This document shows positions 60,140-64,000 of a DNA stretch of 64,000 nucleotides, piece after piece; position 1 is the first letter of the stretch; every line of letters starts with the position of its first letter. The translations under genes were made by a program, and so were the position numbers. Source of the stretch: Mycoplasma marinum (lineage in GTDB: Bacteria; Bacillota_I; Bacilli_A; Mycoplasmatales; Metamycoplasmataceae); NCBI RefSeq assembly GCF_004335975.1, contig NZ_PSZO01000001.1, forward strand, positions 1 to 64,000, read 5' to 3'. The notes under the pieces are model-generated. The model was not told where the DNA came from. It saw only the letters and a program-made list of their open reading frames with translations, and ran no database searches.

Positions 60140-60343
60140 CTAACTCATCGCTAAGTTTAGCATAGTGACGAATAGACTTCCTACGCCATATCCAAGTGCA
60201 ATAGATACAACTAAATATAAAGCTAGTCCAAAAGACTTATGAGTCTTTCTAACGACTTTTGTTCAATCAACTACAATTAGTATAAAACCAACTAAGAAAG
60301 TTGAGATTAAATAAATTAATATTTGAACTCATGCAGGTAGCAT
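60140..60343 (-). CDS. 67-residue two-helix membrane protein at the end of the atp operon
   Basis: Unknown function. M-L-P-A-W-V-Q-I-L-I-Y-L-I-S-T-F-L-V-G-F opens helix 1, a basic loop W-T-K-V-V-R-K-T-H-K-S follows, and helix 2 is L-A-L-Y-L-V-V-S-I-A-L-G-Y-G-V-G. The ATG overlaps the atpC stop (TAATG), so it is translated with the operon. Three UGA Trp codons hide it from standard-code searches. Not AtpE or AtpI by sequence. Confidence 0.75.
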
Positions 60344-60756
60344 TATGACCTACCAACACTAATTCTATTAATTGCCTTTTGAAGTGACAATTTTAATTTC
60401 ATAACTTCTGCAGCGTCTTTTTGAGATTTAAGAGCTTGTTCAGCTTTTTCTTTTTCACTTTCAGCACGTTTAAGGTCAATTTTCGCTTTTTCCTCAACTG
60501 CATCAGTAATAATAGTAACTGAAGTTTTATCTGCGTATAGCAGCCCACCGGCAATAGCACAATCCATATAATTGTCCTGCCCTTTTGTTCCGATGATTAA
60601 AGGTGAAATTTCTATCGAACCTACAATTGGAATTCTTCCTGGTTGTAAACCAATATATCCTTCTGTTGTTTTAACAGTGACTATTGATACTGGTTGATTA
60701 TAGAAAATACCTTCAGGAGTAATTATCTTAAGATGTGTTCTGTTTTTATCTGCCAT
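60343..60756 (-). CDS. atpC: ATP synthase F1 epsilon subunit
   Basis: 137 residues. N-terminal beta-barrel I-I-T-P-E-G-I-F-Y, then T-T-E-G-Y-I-G-L-Q-P, with a C-terminal helical hairpin (residues ~90-135). Central-stalk inhibitor/coupling subunit. GGGG-T-ATT ribosome-binding site; 14 bp after atpD. Confidence 0.95.
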   Translation of the reverse strand: MADKNRTHLKIITPEGIFYNQPVSIVTVKTTEGYIGLQPGRIPIVGSIEISPLIIGTKGQDNYMDCAIAGGLLYADKTSVTIITDAVEEKAKIDLKRAESEKEKAEQALKSQKDAAEVMKLKLSLQKAINRISVGRS

Positions 60757-60770
60757 TTAATACCCCTTTA

Positions 60771-63027
<2,257 letters not shown>

Positions 63028-63028
<1 letters not shown>

Positions 63029-64000
63029 TATTTCTTCTTAGTAGTTGTTTTCTTTTTTGTTGCTTTAGTAACTTTTTTTGTTGCGGGTTTTTTAGCTTTA
63101 GCTTTTTTTGCGGCAGCTTTTTTGGCTGGAGCTTTTTTTGCGGCAGCTTTTTTGGCTGGAGCTTTTTTGGCTGGAGCTTTATATTTACCTGGTTTTGCAA
63201 CTTCTGGTAATTTATCGTTTTCTTTTTCGTTGTAGTTTGTTATTGTTGTAATGAATTTTTTAACAAATTCATGAATAATATATTTAATGTTGTCTTGTAA
63301 TAGGTCATCGTAAGTTTTTGTTTCTGCTAAAACAGATTTTAAAGCTTTAGCGTCTTTATCTACATTAAAGAAACTAATAAGTTCTTCTTTAAATCTGATA
63401 ATTTCTTTTGCAGGAATAGGATTTACTAATCTTTCTTTAACTGCTAAAAGAATAATTGATTGATCAATTTGATCAATTGGAGCATATTGCCCTTGTTTTA
63501 GTATTTCTAATACACGTCCACCATGATTTAAAATAGCTCTTGTTGACTCGTCAAGGTCTGAACCGAATTGAGCAAAAGCTGCCATTTCATTATATTGAGC
63601 TAATTCTAATTTTAAAGTACCAGATACTTGTTTCATAGCTTTAATTTGAGCTGTTGAACCAACACGAGAAACTGAAAATCCAGGATCCACAGCAGGTCTT
63701 TGCCCTGAGTTGAATAAGTCAGACATTGTAAATATTTGACCATCTGTAATTGAAATAACATTTGTAGGTATATAAGCTGAGATATCACCTGCTTGTGTTT
63801 CAATAATTGGTAAAGCAGTAATTGAACCACCACCATATTCCTTATTAACTCTAGCTGCACGCTCTAATAATTGAGAGTGTAAGTAGAATACATCACCAGG
63901 ATAAGCTTCACGTCCAGGTGGTCTTCTAAGTAGTAGTGATAATGTTCTATATGCAACAGCATGTTTAGATAAGTCATCATATACTACTAAGACATCTTTC
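63028..64000 (-). CDS. atpA: ATP synthase F1 alpha subunit, 5' end outside the window, with Lys/Ala-rich C-terminal tail
   Basis: Non-catalytic nucleotide-binding subunit; about 323 residues visible, the N-terminal part lies beyond 64000. Landmarks: [45 protein letters not shown]-x-S-V-S-R-V-G-S. After the normal end of the fold (E-F-V-K-K-F) and a short acidic linker come 52 residues made almost only of Lys, Ala, Pro and Thr (63031-63186) in [12 protein letters not shown] repeats. The stop overlaps atpG. Confidence 0.95.
63093..63182 (-). repeat. short tandem repeats inside atpA 3' end
   Basis: Units reading GCTCCAGCCAAAAA / GCTGCCGCAAAAAA on the minus strand recur several times, encoding the K-K-A-P-A / K-K-A-A-A motifs. 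Spacing of 15 and 30 bases keeps the frame. Confidence 0.7.

Overview
The window is a block of a small, very AT-rich mollicute chromosome that reads UGA as tryptophan. At least forty genes here are interrupted by in-frame TGA at positions where their families carry Trp (for example rpoB, rpoC, pgk, valS, thrS, purA). With T-box leaders, RecU, a GpsB-like protein, a guanine riboswitch, an ECF folate S component and large lipoproteins, this points to the Entomoplasmatales / Mycoides-type lineage (Mesoplasma, Entomoplasma, Spiroplasma-like). Species cannot be fixed from the window. Most genes are on the minus strand and are given with full UGA=Trp extents.

Layout from left to right. 1-5.3 kb: thrS with a T-box leader, tpiA and gpmI (lower glycolysis), and a DUF2188 membrane-anchored protein. 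5.7-6.2 kb: a divergent MarR-like regulator. 6.8-12.6 kb: a two-gene lipoprotein operon whose first, giant gene carries a one-base frameshift in an A7 tract. 12.9-25.1 kb: pgk, then rpoB-rpoC, a MATE exporter, and rplJ-rplL with an L10 leader. 25.1-29.6 kb: a GH13-fold protein that has lost every catalytic residue, pgsA with a membrane protein, rnpB, gpsB-like, recU and hup. 29.7-33.8 kb: cmk-der-gpsA (overlapping), an unknown gene and upp. 34-39.2 kb: a HAD phosphatase, an rRNA methyltransferase, a YgjP-type metalloprotein, dimeric dUTPase, infC-rpmI-rplT and a mutarotase-like protein.

39.4-44.4 kb: purA-purB behind a predicted guanine riboswitch, divergent from folC-folT behind a predicted THF riboswitch. 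The two leaders lie back to back in one intergenic region. 44.5-49 kb: a heterodimeric ABC exporter followed by about 1.4 kb of decayed DNA. 49-60 kb: adh, valS (T-box; partly degenerate editing site), an LtrA-like membrane protein divergent from a PQ-loop protein, an IS3-family remnant, ldh, a MIP channel, a choline/aminoglycoside-kinase-fold protein and pta. 60.1-64 kb: the 3' part of the F1Fo ATP synthase operon (atpA 5'-truncated by the window edge, then atpG, atpD, atpC and a 67-residue membrane protein). AtpA ends in an unusual lysine/alanine-rich tail.

Together the genes describe a wall-less fermentative heterotroph that makes ATP by glycolysis (tpiA, pgk, gpmI, ldh) and phosphotransacetylase, salvages nucleobases (upp, purA, purB, dut, cmk) and imports folate. 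No tRNA gene, CRISPR array, prophage or intact insertion sequence was recognised.
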